Shown here piece by piece: positions 1 to 10,860 of a DNA stretch of 64,000 nt (positions within the stretch are counted from its first letter, which is position 1; each line of letters opens with the position of its first letter). Origin of the DNA: Anopheles merus. Lineage: Eukaryota > Arthropoda > Insecta > Diptera > Culicidae. The DNA lies in NCBI RefSeq assembly GCF_017562075.2, contig NC_054081.1, positions 22,979,793 to 23,043,792 of the forward strand. Reading direction: 5' to 3'. The position numbers and the translations under genes are program-made. The notes under the pieces are model-generated. The model was not told the DNA's origin, made no database searches, and saw only the letters and a program-made list of their open reading frames with translations.

Positions 1-720
1 CTTGGGTTCACACTCTTTATTCATTTTCTTTTTGCAGTAGGCTATTTCGTTTCACACATGTGTTCTCACATACTTACATACACACACGGTGGTTGGTAGA
101 CTGGCGCGGCTGTTTCTAATTCTGTCTTCTCTTCTTCCTCCGTCTTCACACAGCGCTGGAGCCCGTTAGGTGGTGCGCGTATTCAGCCTGCTTGGTTCAG
201 GGAAGTCATTAGATTTGGCGTGCCTCAACCGCGGTGTTGTATGAAGGCTGTTGATGAAAATACACAATTAATAGACACACTTTGTTGAAAATATTACACA
301 TGATTTGAAGATGTGACAAACTTACCTTTGTGCTTGAGAATCAATTGAACATTGAACGCTATTGAACATTGGGGAACAGCTAGCGGTAGCAGCACACATC
401 TGAAACTTGTGAAGTGCAATGTTTTAATTTGAATAATAGTCCACGCAGCGCACAAACACACACTCTCACGTTCACGGTTCAGAGCACACTGAAGTCGCTT
501 TTTGGCTTGGATGGAAAAGAGCAAACACCCAGATGAGTGTAAAGGAAGAAAATGACTTGTGTTCAACAGGGATGGGTAGAATCAAACACAAGAAGTGTGC
601 AGGAGAATTCTCTTCGTGTGCCAAGAGAGAATTGACTAACACCCTGATGAGCGAGAACGCAACAAACGTTGTGGAATGTAGAAATGGGATAGAAATAGTG
701 AGCGAAGGCAGTTTGTGGAC
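1..720 (-). repeat. Candidate 3' LTR of gypsy-1, cut by the window edge
   Basis: This stretch lies just beyond the integrase end of gypsy-1 and has no supported gene. Short islands match the region 9857-10640: TGTTGATGAAAAT (near 250 and 10190) and TAACACCC/GGATGAGCG (near 640 and 10580), in the same order and spacing. That fits a strongly diverged LTR pair. The similarity between islands is low, so the pairing is tentative. The reading frames here have no recognisable product. Confidence 0.4.
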
Positions 721-955
721 ATGAGGGGGTTGAAACTCGGAGAAACAGGCTTCGGTTGCTACTTGGGAATGAAGCTTGGAAGGAATCGGGAGACTGAATG
801 GATTGGTCTTCGTCGATGATTGCTTCTGATGTCGTACGTTCAGGGGATTCTTGTCTTGGCTTCAAATGGACTAACGTACGTCGATAATTTCGCCCATCTA
901 CATCAACGATATACGACCGTGAGCTAAGACGTTCAGAAACATATCCAGGTGACCA

Positions 956-1794
956 TTATTTTGTTGTGTCTGGTGTTAGGTTCACCTGTTTTTGTGCAGC
1001 TATTTCGAGTTCTGGTAATGTCCGTGTTTTCTTGACACAATGCCTCTTTATCTTCCTCCGTTGGATTTCGATAACCGCGGGTACGTTTGTGACCACTTTT
1101 GGAAGCAGATTGTTACTCGTGCTGGGAACGCCACATTTGGTCGATCTTGAGAAGAGGCGAGCAGCAGGACTAGATCCTATCTTATTTGGAATGTTCCTCC
1201 AGTTCAGTAGCGCTAACCAAAAATCGATTCCTGAATCTTGAGCCTTTTTTAGTAACTGTTTTGTGATTTTAACAGCTACTTCCGACTTTCCGTTTGCCTG
1301 TTGATGGTGTGGTGTTGATGTTACGTGTTCAAAATCCCATTCTTTTCCAAAAGATGTCATTTGTTTATTGACGAAATTTGTTCCATTGTCCGTGACAATT
1401 CTATGTGGTCGCCATGTCGGGCAAAATTTCTTTTACATGTAGCAATGACATACTGTGATGACATATCTTTTAAAATGTCTACTTCGAAGAAATTGGAATA
1501 ATGATCCACAGTAACTAGAAACTTTCGCTTGTTTCCGCGATATTCCGCAAAAAATACATCCATAGACACTATTTGGAAGGGATGTACTGGAATGATATGG
1601 GTCATCATTAGTGGATTGCGTTGTGAATCCGCAAACTTTGCACACACATTACACTTGCTTATCACTTCCTTGATTTGACAGCTCATTCCGGGCCAGAAAA
1701 GATTAGCCCTGGCTAACTTTAGTGTGGCTTCAATGCCATTGTGGCTCCAGTGGCAACGATCAATGAGTTTATGACCTAATCTTTGGGGAACCAA
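956..1794 (-). pseudogene. gypsy-1 integrase, frameshifted
   Basis: Two overlapping minus-strand frames (1357-1794 and 956-1360) together make most of a retroviral-type integrase. The upstream frame holds the zinc-binding N-terminus (WSHNG, then CNVCAKF) and the first catalytic aspartate in MDVFF. The second acidic motif (TDNGTNF, near 1380) sits in the other frame, and the third residue is the glutamate of ANGKSEVAVK. A frameshift near 1400-1440 separates the two. Integrase inserts the cDNA copy into the chromosome; this copy cannot do so. Confidence 0.75.
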
Positions 1795-1841
1795 AATGCG
1801 ATCTCCTCTATATTCATCATTATATCATCTTGTACTGCAAG

Positions 1842-2540
1842 TTATCTACATCTATAATATCTATAATATTGTTTAATTATGTCTGGCACTTTATCTACGT
1901 TATCAGGCCACCCATTACGAATAAACTGTATCAATAATTGCATCGCTTGATCTTGTTTAGTCTTCTCTTCAATTTCTTTTAAACGAGTATCTGATACTTT
2001 CAAGAACTTCTGTAATGGAATACTTTCTATTTCGTCAAATATTCGATAGATATGCAGTTTCTTGTATTGGTCCCATAGTTGACTTTCTACTTCTGGACCT
2101 CTTGACATCGCATCTGCAACAACATTATCCTTCCCTGTGACAAATTGTATCGTGAGGTTATATTTTGGAAGATTCAACAACATTCTCTGCAATCTACGGG
2201 GAGCTGTAATAAGTGGTTTTTTGAAGTTGTTGATTAGCGGTTTATGATCGGTTTTTACTATTGTGTTTTAATTACCGACAATTAGTTCATCAAAGCGAAT
2301 GCATGCGAACAAAATGGCTAATAGCTCTTTTTCTATCTGAGCATAATTTTTTTCGGTTGAGGTAAACGATCTTGATGCATAACCAATTAATGCATTGTCT
2401 TGATACACCGCTACGCCGAGCCCAAAACCACTTGCGTCACATTCGATTACTAACGGTTGGTTCACATCGTAGTATTTTATAGTGCTGATATCAGTTACAA
2501 GATATTTTACATAGTCAAACTCTTTTTGTTCCACTTCCAT
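1842..2540 (-). pseudogene. gypsy-1 RNase H and linker, broken
   Basis: The frame at 2268-2540 reads the start of a Ty3/gypsy RNase H (VIECDASGFGLGVAVYQ, then YASRSFTSTEKNYAQIEKEL). The frame at 1842-2192 holds its end (FVTGKDNVVADAMSRG). The roughly 75 bases between are out of frame. The domain normally removes the RNA strand during reverse transcription. Just downstream is the linker to integrase. The SINE at 2579 separates this region from the RT. Confidence 0.75.
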
Positions 2541-2578
2541 CTATCGCCATGGTTGATCTTTTATGATAAGTTTTCTTA

Positions 2579-2657
2579 CTTACTTACTTATCCGGCGCTA
2601 CAACCGCTTTGCGGTCTTGGCCTGCCTCAGGAGTGTCCAAAACCGCTCACGGTCACG
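2579..2657 (-). mobile_element. Short SINE with (TAAG)n tail and 14-bp target duplication
   Basis: A 79-bp block is flanked by perfect 14-bp repeats GATAAGTTTTCTTA at 2565-2578 and 2658-2671. Read on the minus strand it ends in CCGGATAAG followed by repeated TAAG, the style of 3' tail made by RTE-type machinery. It sits between RT and RNase H of gypsy-1, where it breaks the frame. The sequence looks like an abundant mosquito SINE family, but I cannot name it with certainty. Confidence 0.75.
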
Positions 2658-2774
2658 GATAAGTTTTCTTAGGTTCGTTAAATTTGTGCTCAAATTTGGT
2701 ATGAATCGGCTTAAATAATTTACCATTCCAATGAATCTGTGGACTGCTTTGCTATCAGAAGGTGTTGAATAGTT

Positions 2775-3480
2775 TCAGATTGCCGATATTTTTGCTTCAT
2801 CTGGTTGTAGACCTTGGTTAGTCAAAACATGACCAAAGAATTTAACCGAAGTTTGGTATAAATTTAACTTATCTCTGTTAAATTTAACGTTACGCTCTGC
2901 TAGTCGGCAAAATAGTTTCTCTAGGCATCTGTTATGGTTTATCAAAGCTTCCTCTAACGTTTCTCCTGTACCATAAATAAGCAAGTCGTCTGCTATGCAC
3001 TCGACATTTTCCAAACCCTCTATTACTTCTTTCATTTTCCTATGGAAAATTTCAGGAGGTGGAGCGATTCCGAACGGCATTCTTAGCCAACGATATCTGC
3101 CAAATGGCGTCCAAAAGGTAGTCAATTTGCTGCTATCTTAGTCTAATAAAACATGCCAAAATCCTTTTCTTGCATCTACCGTCGAGAAAACTTTTGCTTT
3201 TCCCAACTCGGGAAGTATTTCATCAAATGTGAAAAACTAGAGATTGGGTCTAAAGAGAGCTTTGTTCAAAGGGATTGGGTCCTAAGCACACCCGAATATT
3301 CCTTTTTTCTGGATCACCCTTTTGAATAATTACGATGTTACTCACCCAATCTGCATGGGCTGTTTCTTTTGCTATTATTCCATCCCTTTCTAGACTTAAT
3401 AACTCGGGTTTGAGTTTATCCCGCATTGCAATTGGAATACGTCTTGGGGGTTGTATAGATGGCGTGACGGACTGATCAAC
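2775..3480 (-). pseudogene. gypsy-1 reverse transcriptase, broken
   Basis: The open part (2775-3125) shows the RT palm: FGRYRWLRMPFGIAPPPEIF, then CIADDLLIYG, where I-A-D-D takes the place of Y-x-D-D, and KFFGHVLTNQGL in the connection region. Bases 3126-3480 continue the N-terminal fingers in several frames with stops, for example around 3140 and 3240. The domain would copy element RNA into DNA. The truncation and stops make it non-functional. Confidence 0.7.
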
Positions 3481-3505
3481 TTCTAAAGTGATTTCTCCTT
3501 CTAAT

Positions 3506-3940
3506 TTACTTATATCCCGAAAACAGTTCCTGGTGATCTTTGGCTATCTTGTGAGCTTTAGCTCGATAAATGTTGAGTAAATTATTTGTAATAGAAATTG
3601 ATTCTTGTACCGTAATACTATTACAGTATTTTATCAGACCTAATTCTCGACAAACCTTGGCTGAATGTAATGGACAATGATCACCTTCCACAACTTGAAA
3701 CACGATGTTGTAACATTTCCCGTATCTACGGCATGCTATTTTGATTTCACCCACAACCTTTATAGGAAATCCACCAAACGCCTGTAGGCGTTTCTGTGAC
3801 GACGATATTTTTAAGCTAGATTTCCACAGATTCCTAAGATGATCTTGACCAATCAGAAATGTACTTGCTCCCGTGTCAATTTCGCATAATACCTTTTTCC
3901 ATTTGCTGTCATATTTTAAAAAATAACTCAGCTTGTACAT
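3506..3940 (-). pseudogene. gypsy-1 aspartic protease region
   Basis: A 144-residue frame contains the retropepsin active-site motif IDTGASTFLIG, followed by a hydrophobic LKISSSQKRL/FGGFPIKVVGEI stretch typical of the flap and second half of a retroviral protease. It lies between the Gag zinc knuckle and the RT, as expected. It overlaps the knuckle frame (3928-4143) by a few bases, which suggests a frameshift or a natural Gag/Pol shift; I cannot tell which. Confidence 0.65.
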
Positions 3941-4304
3941 TCCCTTATAATGTACATTCCGTTATAGGAATTATCAATGACTTTACCGACCATGTACAGT
4001 TGTTCGTCCTCAGATGAGGTATCATTTATTGACGACATATCTTTCACTTCCTTTACCTTGAATGAGCGTTTTCGACAAACTTTTTCAAAATGGTTTTTTT
4101 CCGTTACAGTTACGACACTTTTTTCCGTAAGCCGGACAGGCACCCTTTATAAACTCATGCTCATTTCCGCAGAATTTGCATTTTCTAAATTGAAGATTGT
4201 TTCCACGTTTATCGTTATATTTGGTTATCTTATTAACTGATGATTCACCATCTGTCGCATTCACTCTTTTCAATGAAATTTCTTCCACTCTACAAATGTC
4301 CAAT
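3928..4304 (-). pseudogene. gypsy-1 Gag C-terminus with zinc knuckle
   Basis: Two overlapping frames (4085-4303 and 3928-4143) hold cysteine-rich Gag sequence: CKFCGNEHEFIKGACPAYGK and CRNCN, then a broken second knuckle HFEKVC. Such knuckles bind element RNA in the particle. The upstream end is cut exactly at the MITE at 4308. Removing the MITE and one copy of its 3-bp duplication joins this frame to the Gag frame ending at 4845. Confidence 0.65.
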
Positions 4305-4307
4305 ATT

Positions 4308-4844
4308 GGGGGCCTTCACGATTCTAGTTAGTTTTTCGTATGAAGTTTGACAGTTGGAGGCTGAAATCATGTAAACACTCCATACAAAACCACACAAAAA
4401 ACTAGCCTGCAATTTTCAGTCTAGATTATTCTAGCCACAAAGCTAGAATTAGATTCGAGTACCTGCTCGAAAACACGGGTTTGTTTATATTTACCCCAAG
4501 GTGCATTTAAGAGATCACGTGGTGGTATCTAGAATCAAGGTATATGCAGTCCAGGTGGTCTCAAAGCATGTTTTTCAAACCAAATTTTAATATCACTTTT
4601 AGACAGGACGGATGAAAACTTTTGTTCAAACAAGCTTTCTGAAGGAATGACGAATACACAAAACACTCTTAAAATCTTCATTCAGAACAGAAGCGATAAA
4701 AATCTGTCTTCTAAATTCATACACCTTGGGATAAGCCCACCTGTACATTATACGCACTTAGATAGCTGCTCGAAAACTGATATACAATGCAAAAAGCTGA
4801 CAGGCTGAAATTTCAGCCTACGAGCTTAAAACGGAAAGGCCCCC
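4308..4844. mobile_element. 537-bp MITE in gypsy-1 gag, ATT target duplication
   Basis: The block starts GGGGGCCTTCACG and ends CGGAAAGGCCCCC, an inverted repeat matching at 11 of 13 positions. It is flanked by ATT at 4305-4307 and 4845-4847. Taking out the block plus one ATT restores the gypsy-1 gag reading frame across the site, which confirms both ends. No coding potential is seen inside. A 3-bp duplication is seen with PIF/Harbinger-type and some CACTA-type elements; the superfamily is not settled. Confidence 0.8.
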
Positions 4845-5397
4845 ATTGTTTGTGTTGTTAAATCGGTCATACAAAGCATTTTCTGTCGCAAGTGGGGCCA
4901 TTTATTTGCAGTAGCGAGTTTATAAATTATTAATTCGTTATTGATTTGGCCCAATTCAGCTACTTTTGCTAGAAGTTTCAATCTTGTGGAAAATTCGTCA
5001 ATAGATTCACTGCCCAACTGTTCTGCGTTAAAAAATCCATTCAATCTAAGAGAATGTTCCTTTTTGGCACAATTTTCTTTCTTGTCACACTTAAGGCTGT
5101 TTCTGGAGAGACACGTTCCTCCTTAGTGAGCTCAAAGTTATAGTACTTCTTTTTAGTTTCTTGTCCGATAACCGATAACAAGTAGCTCACCTTTTGTTCT
5201 CCTTGCGTCGCTGGCCAGTTGTTCATTCCCGTAGCCTTCACGTAGTCATTCCAGCTTTTTTCGAAGAAATCTAAATTATCTTCTATATCTCCCTCTAACA
5301 ATAGCGATGATGGCATCGGTACTGATAGAACATGTAGCAACTCCTTGCTAGGGCCCGCTGTATTCTGAATGTTTAGTTTTTGCATCATGTTTCCAAT
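4845..5397 (-). pseudogene. gypsy-1 Gag, main part
   Basis: Minus-strand frames 5041-5397 and 4826-5044 encode a Gag-like protein: IGNMMQKLNIQ, DIEDNLDFFEKSWNDYVKA, QEKVSYLLSVIGQETKKKY, then GSESIDEFSTRLKLLAK. A frameshift lies near 5041. The first 16 codons are 4.2 kb away at 9651-9698, displaced by LINE A, so the apparent start inside 5398-5493 is not the real one. Gag packages element RNA in the cytoplasm. Confidence 0.7.
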
Positions 5398-5638
5398 AAA
5401 AAAGGACGTTTGACGTTTAACTGTTCGGCCGCACTTTCGTCGCGCTCCGTGATTTTTCAGTAATATTCTTGTGTTTTCTGCGTCGCATCGCATTGTTGCC
5501 TATTCTACGGACTATTAAACTGTTTCACATCATCGTTGCGTGTTGGCGAATTGTTTAGTTGCACCGCAACTGTGGTTTCCTGCTGTTTTTTCCTGCTCGG
5601 CTTAGCAGTGTTGTGCTGTGATTACGCGTGATTTCGCG

Positions 5639-6739
5639 ATGGCGGCTATTTGCTTCTCGTGTGCTGAACCACTAGAGGCCACCGGCTGCGTCATCAGTTG
5701 TGCATATTGTGACGCTACGTTCCACCGCGGCTGTTGCAAATTGCCCCCCGAGCTGATTGACGCGGTATTGTCCAATGTCGACCTGCACTGGAGCTGCATT
5801 GGCTGCACTAACATTCTTAAAAATCCGCGCTGCCGTTCGGTAAAAGAAATAGGCGCCCAGGTCGGTTTCCAAGCCGCCCTCACCTCAGCTGTAGCAGCTA
5901 TCGGCAAGCTCGTTGAGCCTATTGTCGCCGAAGTTCGCAGTGGTTTTACCCTCCTTCAAACTGCATCCACGCCTCACATTCGGAATCCTGATCCTCTACC
6001 GGCTACTGGTAGAAAGCGGAGGCGCGTATGAATTGTAAACAGTCGCGGTAACATCCTTGCCGCGTCATCGCCAAACGCATACACCAATACCACGATTGCC
6101 GTCCAGCCGGTACCTACACAACCGCATGAACTGGTGGGAACCGATCCGTTATCGTTACCGCTTCAAGCTGCTCTTCGTGAGCCATTCACAGATAGGATCT
6201 GGATCCGCCTATCCCGCTTGTCAACGGCCGTCACTGTGGAACAAGTGGTCGCTTCTGTAAAGCGTCGCTTAGCCACCGATGACGTTATAGCGTATTGCCT
6301 GCTGAGAAGAGGGGTTAGTGTGGACAGCATGAATTGGCTTTCATTCAAAGTGAGAGTCCCGGCTATCCTTCGAGATGCGGCACTCACACCATCCACCTGG
6401 CCCGTCGGTATCGGTGTACGTGAGTTTTTTCCATCCCGTCAACACGACCACCAAACCTCATCTCCTATAGCCACCCGAAACCGCTTTACAACACGCACAC
6501 CAGCTACTAGTACTAATCACCGCTACACCACACGCACACCAACAACGACTCACCGTTTAGCCGCACGCACGTCTACTCCACCTGGTCCTGAAACAACATC
6601 ATCACAACAGTGTCACCCCCCGGTAAATGATACCTTGGAAGCACCCAACTCAACACTAGTTTCTGGACCGCCCCAAAACCACCGCGCTTCATCTCCGAAC
6701 CAGCACCAGTCTACAATCGATCGCTTTTTTCTCAACTAG
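5639..6739 (+). pseudogene. LINE A ORF1, PHD-finger protein with one stop
   Basis: From ATG at 5639 the frame runs about 366 codons, broken only by TGA at 6029-6031. Residues 5-60 form a PHD-like finger (CFSCAEPL, CVISCAYCDATFHRGC, HWSCIGC). The part after the stop holds the segment RIWIRLSRLSTAVTVEQVV, a type of domain I associate with ORF1 of insect CR1/Jockey elements, then a Thr/Pro-rich tail. ORF1 proteins bind element RNA. The single stop may be a recent lesion. Confidence 0.7.
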
Positions 6740-6803
6740 ATGAAGTTCCGCTCATTGCACGCAACAAACACGCCAAGTCTCATGCTCTGACAACGCAGCT
6801 CAA

Positions 6804-9608
6804 TTGACTTACCGTATACCCGCCTTATCCAACCGCCACAATGACAACGTTACCGCTGAGTATTTAAGCTGCTATCATCAAAACGTTAGAGGTTTGCGTA
6901 CTAAAACAAAAGAATTTCACCTAGCTGTATCGGAGGCTGACTTCGACCTTATTGCCCTCACGGAAACTTGGCTTGTTGACAACATTCCATCTGCTCTTCT
7001 CTTCAACAACAACTTCTCTGTTTACCGCTGTGATCGCTCTCTCAGCGGCTCTAGCTCTCGCGGTGGTGGTGTTTTGCTAGCCGTTTCTAACGCATACGAG
7101 TCGATAGAATTACCCGTGATCGTTCTCTCGAGTATATTTGTGTGTGCGTCACCTGCAATAACGCACATCTGTACATCATGGTAGTATACATTCCACCGCA
7201 GCTTAGCTCCGAGATATCGACTCTTCGCTCTCTACATGATTGTATCAGCGGCCTCACTCTCAAACTGAAGCCTTCGGATCTGCTGTTTGTTATTGGTGAT
7301 TTCAATCAGCCTAGCATAAGCTGGTCCACAGCTGATCCTTCGTCCTCGCCAGCATACTCATCAATCACGCACTATGAACCAACTGCGCGCTCACTGGCCA
7401 ACAACACCTTTGTGAATGGATTAAAATTTAACGGATTAGTGCAACTTAATCACATCAATAACTCGCACGGACGCATGCTTGACCTGCTCTACGATAACAA
7501 TGCTGCAGCTAAATTGTGTTCGCCTGTCTTTAAAAGTGTTGTTCCGCTTGTACCTCTTGACTCCTACCATCCGACGTTTGACTTCAATATACGTATTAAC
7601 TCGTCGACCCGACGCAATTCGACGACTCGACAAAACTCGACGACAACCGCATTTTATCATTATAACTTTGCTAGAGCTGACTATGTGAAACTGAACGACA
7701 TGATATCAATGTTTAACAATAGCTTTCATTGTTACAATTTTGTTTCACTTGACGAAGCAGTATGTTCATTCTCGTCCTTCATGCTGCAAGCCTTTGTTGT
7801 ATGCGTCCCAGTTCAGCGTCCTAAACCTAACCCCCTGGGCGGACCGCACACTCAAACGACTCAAACGTGTAAAAAGAGCTGCTTATTGTCACTACCAAAC
7901 GCGCCGCTGCCAAAGATCTCGCTCGATCTACTTTGACACGCACTCTTTTTACTGCAGCTATAACAGGTTTCGATATGGCACATATTTAAGTAAAATTCAA
8001 CGTAACCTCTGCAGGTGGCCTGACTCGTTTTGGCGCTTCTACAACAGCAAAACAAAATCCACGCATACACCGAAATCCATTACGTACAAAGGAGCAACAA
8101 GTGTCAACACTAATGAAATGTGCAATCTCTTCGCGGATCGCTTCGCAGATTGCTTTTCACCGGCCATCAATGATACCGATACCATTGATGCTGCTCTCGT
8201 CAACACTCCGGCTGGCGCAATTAACATGAGCACTCCTTTCATCTACAATGAGATCGTTTTATCAGCCCTAATGCAACTAAAGCCTTTCTTCGCTCCTGGA
8301 TCCGACGGAATTCCCTCTACCGTGCTGAAACGCTGTCAAACGACAGTAGCACCTATCCTTGCAAAAATGTTCAATGCATGGCTAGCCAATGGCTACTTTC
8401 CCAAAACATGGAGGAAATCTTGGAGGGTTTCTATTTACAAAAAGGGCGACAGGACAGATGCCATCAACTACCGGGGTATCACATCTTTATATAGCATTGC
8501 CAAGGTGTTCGAACTAGTGATATACAAACATCTCCTACATGCATGCCGCAGCTACCTAAGCCCGTATGAACATGGATTCGTGAAAATTGATAAGCACATG
8601 TCCAAAGATATAGTCAGCAGCTCGGGTGTGCCACAAGGAAGCAATATTGGCCCGGATTTCTTCATATTGTTTATCAACGACGTTACCCACGCTTTACCTC
8701 CCGACAGTATCAGTCTGTTTGCCGACGACGCAAAAATTTTTGCGCCTATTCACAACACAGGTGATTGTACATTCCTGCAAAACTGCATCGAAATTTTCTG
8801 TTCGTGGTGCAAGCGTAATGGACTGACTATCTGCATCGAGAAATGCTACTGTGTGTCTTTTAGTCGATGCCGGAGCCCAGTCACTGGGACCTACTTCATG
8901 GACGGCACTGCAGTTAATCGACAATATCATGCCAAAGACCTGGGCGTTCTGCTTGACTCTAGTTTGAACTTTAAACAGCATATCGATGACCGTGTAGCCA
9001 GAGGAAATCAATTACTTGGCGTGGTTATCCGGACAACTAATGAATTCCGCAACCCCATGTGCATCAAAGCTGTGTACAACTGTATCGTTCGTTCGGTTCT
9101 AGAATATTCGTGCGTAGTCTGGAGCCCAACTACCGCTTCTTCAATTGCTCGACTTGAGGCGATTCAACGTAAGCTCACGAGATATGCCCTACGCCTACTG
9201 CCCTGGCAGGATCGCAATAATCTTCCTCCGTATGCTGCGCGGTGCCGTCTTCTAGGCCTTGAACCTCTTATGGTTATAAGACGCAATGCACAGTGCTCTT
9301 TCATCGCTGGATTGCTAAATGGCTCTATCGACTCATCGCCTTTGTTGCATCGAGTCGATATCTATGCACCATCCCGAACACTTAGGTCTAGAGAAACTCT
9401 ACGGCTCGCTCAACCCCGTTCCAGTGCTGGTCGGTCTGACCCTATGTTCCGAATGTCGGCTGTCTGTCTCGGATTGCTTCGACTTCGACATCTCAACTCG
9501 GTGCTTCAAGGAACGTCTCCGGCTTTTGCCGTAGCCGCAATGAATTGCGATGCAAATCTTGTTTTTGCTATGTATTTTTTTTCAATTGAACTGTTACATC
9601 TTAATTAG
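6804..9608 (+). pseudogene. LINE A ORF2, endonuclease-RT with frameshifts and RT deletion
   Basis: The N-terminus is an APE-type endonuclease (CYHQNVRGLRTKTKEFH, ALTETWL, then VIGDFNQPSISW in another frame). The reverse transcriptase shows GSDGIPSTVLKRC, GVPQGSNIGP and FADD. Frameshifts lie near 7110-7140 and 7840. About 210 bp present in LINE B (32700-32910) are missing at 8572-8585, which removes RT motif A (the YTDLKAAFDSL segment). Another ~11-bp deletion near 9465 shifts the C-terminus. The encoded enzyme cannot work. Confidence 0.8.
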
Positions 9609-9650
9609 GCCATACGGCCCGTTGAAGATTAAATAAATAATAATAATAAT

Positions 9651-9698
9651 AACTTTCGTCTGGTGATCCAAAAATTGAGCAAACTGTTGCGCATCCAT
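9651..9698 (-). pseudogene. First 16 codons of gypsy-1 Gag
   Basis: On the minus strand ATG at 9698 opens MDAQQFAQFLDHQTKV and the frame ends exactly at the LINE A 3' tail. The frame resumes at 5397 with ATT GGA AAC. The 143 bp between this start and the primer site at 9842 are the Gag leader. The fit at both ends shows LINE A inserted after the element was in place. Confidence 0.75.
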
Positions 9699-9841
9699 TT
9701 TCTAGTTTGTGATGCCGTCTCGAATCCAAAATGGCGTACTGTCGCTACTTGATGAAAGCTTTTCTCTCAGTTTATTTCCTTTCTCGTTTTAAAACGGTTT
9801 ACGACGATATAGATGACGTCGAACAATATTTCAACCGTTGG

Positions 9842-9857
9842 CCACTTTTGACACCAT
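9842..9857 (-). other. Candidate primer-binding site of gypsy-1
   Basis: Minus strand reads AACA then TGGTGTCAAAAGTGG. The TGG start directly after an LTR end in CA, about 145 bases before the Gag start, is the usual arrangement for a tRNA primer site. The tRNA was not identified. Confidence 0.5.
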
Positions 9858-10711
9858 GTTTTCTGTTAACTCGGACATTTATTTAACTTTCTTAAATAGT
9901 TTACAGAATGCACAAACGCTTATAGTCTTCTTGTCTCGGTGTCTCTATTCGTAATGGCTCCATCGCTCCGCTGTCAGTTATGCAGTGCTCTGTCAAGACA
10001 CAGTTATACCGCGCTCTGACACAGCAACCTCACACAATACAAACATCTATTTACAAATATACAACAGGTCCTGCGCGTGCTCAGCCGGCGCCTGTCTGGA
10101 AATGACGTCACGGACTGGTGCTGCGCATGTTTAGCCGTATCCTAGGCGTCCTTGAAGTGCGCTCTTCTACGAAAGAGCTGTGATGAAATCTGTTGATGAA
10201 AATTAACCAATAATTAATCCATGTGTTTTATAAAAACAAAAACTAAACAATATTTTGCACATAGGATTATAGAAACGCTTACCGTTTTCCTTTCGTCGAT
10301 CGTTTTGCGGGATGTTGAACAGGCCAACAGGTAACCGTCGATTAACATGCACGTTCACCTGTAACTTTTTAGACGACAAGCGTTATTTGAATATACCCAT
10401 TGAAGCACACACGAGGATAAGAAACTTACCTTAGCAATTTACAAGGATAAATCATTTCATAAATGAAGAAGAAGGAACACGGCACAAAGCGTAGACGAGC
10501 AAAGTACGGGGCACAAGAAATCAGACATCACTCCAGCACATCCTTCCACAGTGAAAGTTCTGGACAGACTGAGGATGCCTAACACCCGGATGAGCGCGAT
10601 AGCAGAAAAATCATGGGAGATCAAGAGAGATGGTGTTGGCGCCTAAATGGCTGCAATCTTATAGACTTTAAGATTATAGGAAAAGGGTACGTAGGATTAC
10701 GTTAGTATTAG
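9857..10711 (-). repeat. Candidate 5' LTR of gypsy-1 and flanking DNA
   Basis: There is no gene here. The region matches 1-720 only in short islands, so as an LTR pair the two would be strongly diverged. The minus-strand LTR end is placed at 9857 by the primer site. The outer limit is uncertain, between about 10580 (TGTTAGG on the minus strand) and 10700. Confidence 0.4.
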
Positions 10712-10860
10712 TGTTAGCGGGACTGTCAGGGTTATGACGAAAATATAAAGAAGGATTAGTAGCAATCAGACAGTCGACTCGGCAACATACTTTTTGGAAA
10801 CCACAAAAATATCACAGTATTTTATGAGCTATCGTTCATTAGTCCTTCGAGCCGGATCCG
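10712..10860 (+). other. BEL-like LTR end and primer-binding site remnant
   Basis: A block starting TGTTAG (10712) and ending TTCA (10838) is followed by TTAGTCCTTCGAGCCGGA, nearly the same as the primer site of BEL-1 at 25235 (TTGGTCCTTCGAACCGG). This places an LTR/leader boundary of a BEL family here. The LTR start is a guess. It could belong to the broken BEL-2 whose pol begins at 24894; no gag is visible between. Confidence 0.5.

Larger units (their letters stand above)
5398..9650 (+). mobile_element. CR1-like LINE copy A inserted in gypsy-1 gag
   Basis: A near-full-length non-LTR element with ORF1 (PHD-type zinc finger), ORF2 (endonuclease and RT) and a 3' end of ATACGGCCCGTTGAAGATTA followed by (AAT)n. 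Its right end meets the codons for Gag residues 1-16 (9651-9698) and its left end meets the next Gag codon at 5397, so both limits are base-exact to within the A-rich joints. No target duplication is obvious. The copy has frameshifts, one ORF1 stop and an internal RT deletion. A second copy (LINE B) lies at 32613-34008. Confidence 0.85.
1..10640 (-). mobile_element. Old Ty3/gypsy (Mag-like) LTR retrotransposon, gypsy-1, nested insertions
   Basis: On the minus strand the order from right to left is candidate 5' LTR, primer-binding site, gag, zinc knuckle, protease, RT, RNase H, integrase and candidate 3' LTR, which is the Ty3/gypsy order. The element is interrupted by LINE A (5398-9650), a MITE (4308-4844) and a SINE (2579-2657). 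Coding regions carry frameshifts and stops, so it is dead. The 3' LTR seems to run off the left edge of the window. The lineage name Mag-like rests on the overall protein look and the CIADD form of the RT motif, and is a guess. The two terminal repeats are much diverged, so the outer limits are approximate. Confidence 0.75.

Noticed and set aside
1..5397. Possible endogenous retrovirus with an envelope gene
   Set aside because: No env-like frame lies between integrase and the LTR in gypsy-1, gypsy-2 or gypsy-3.
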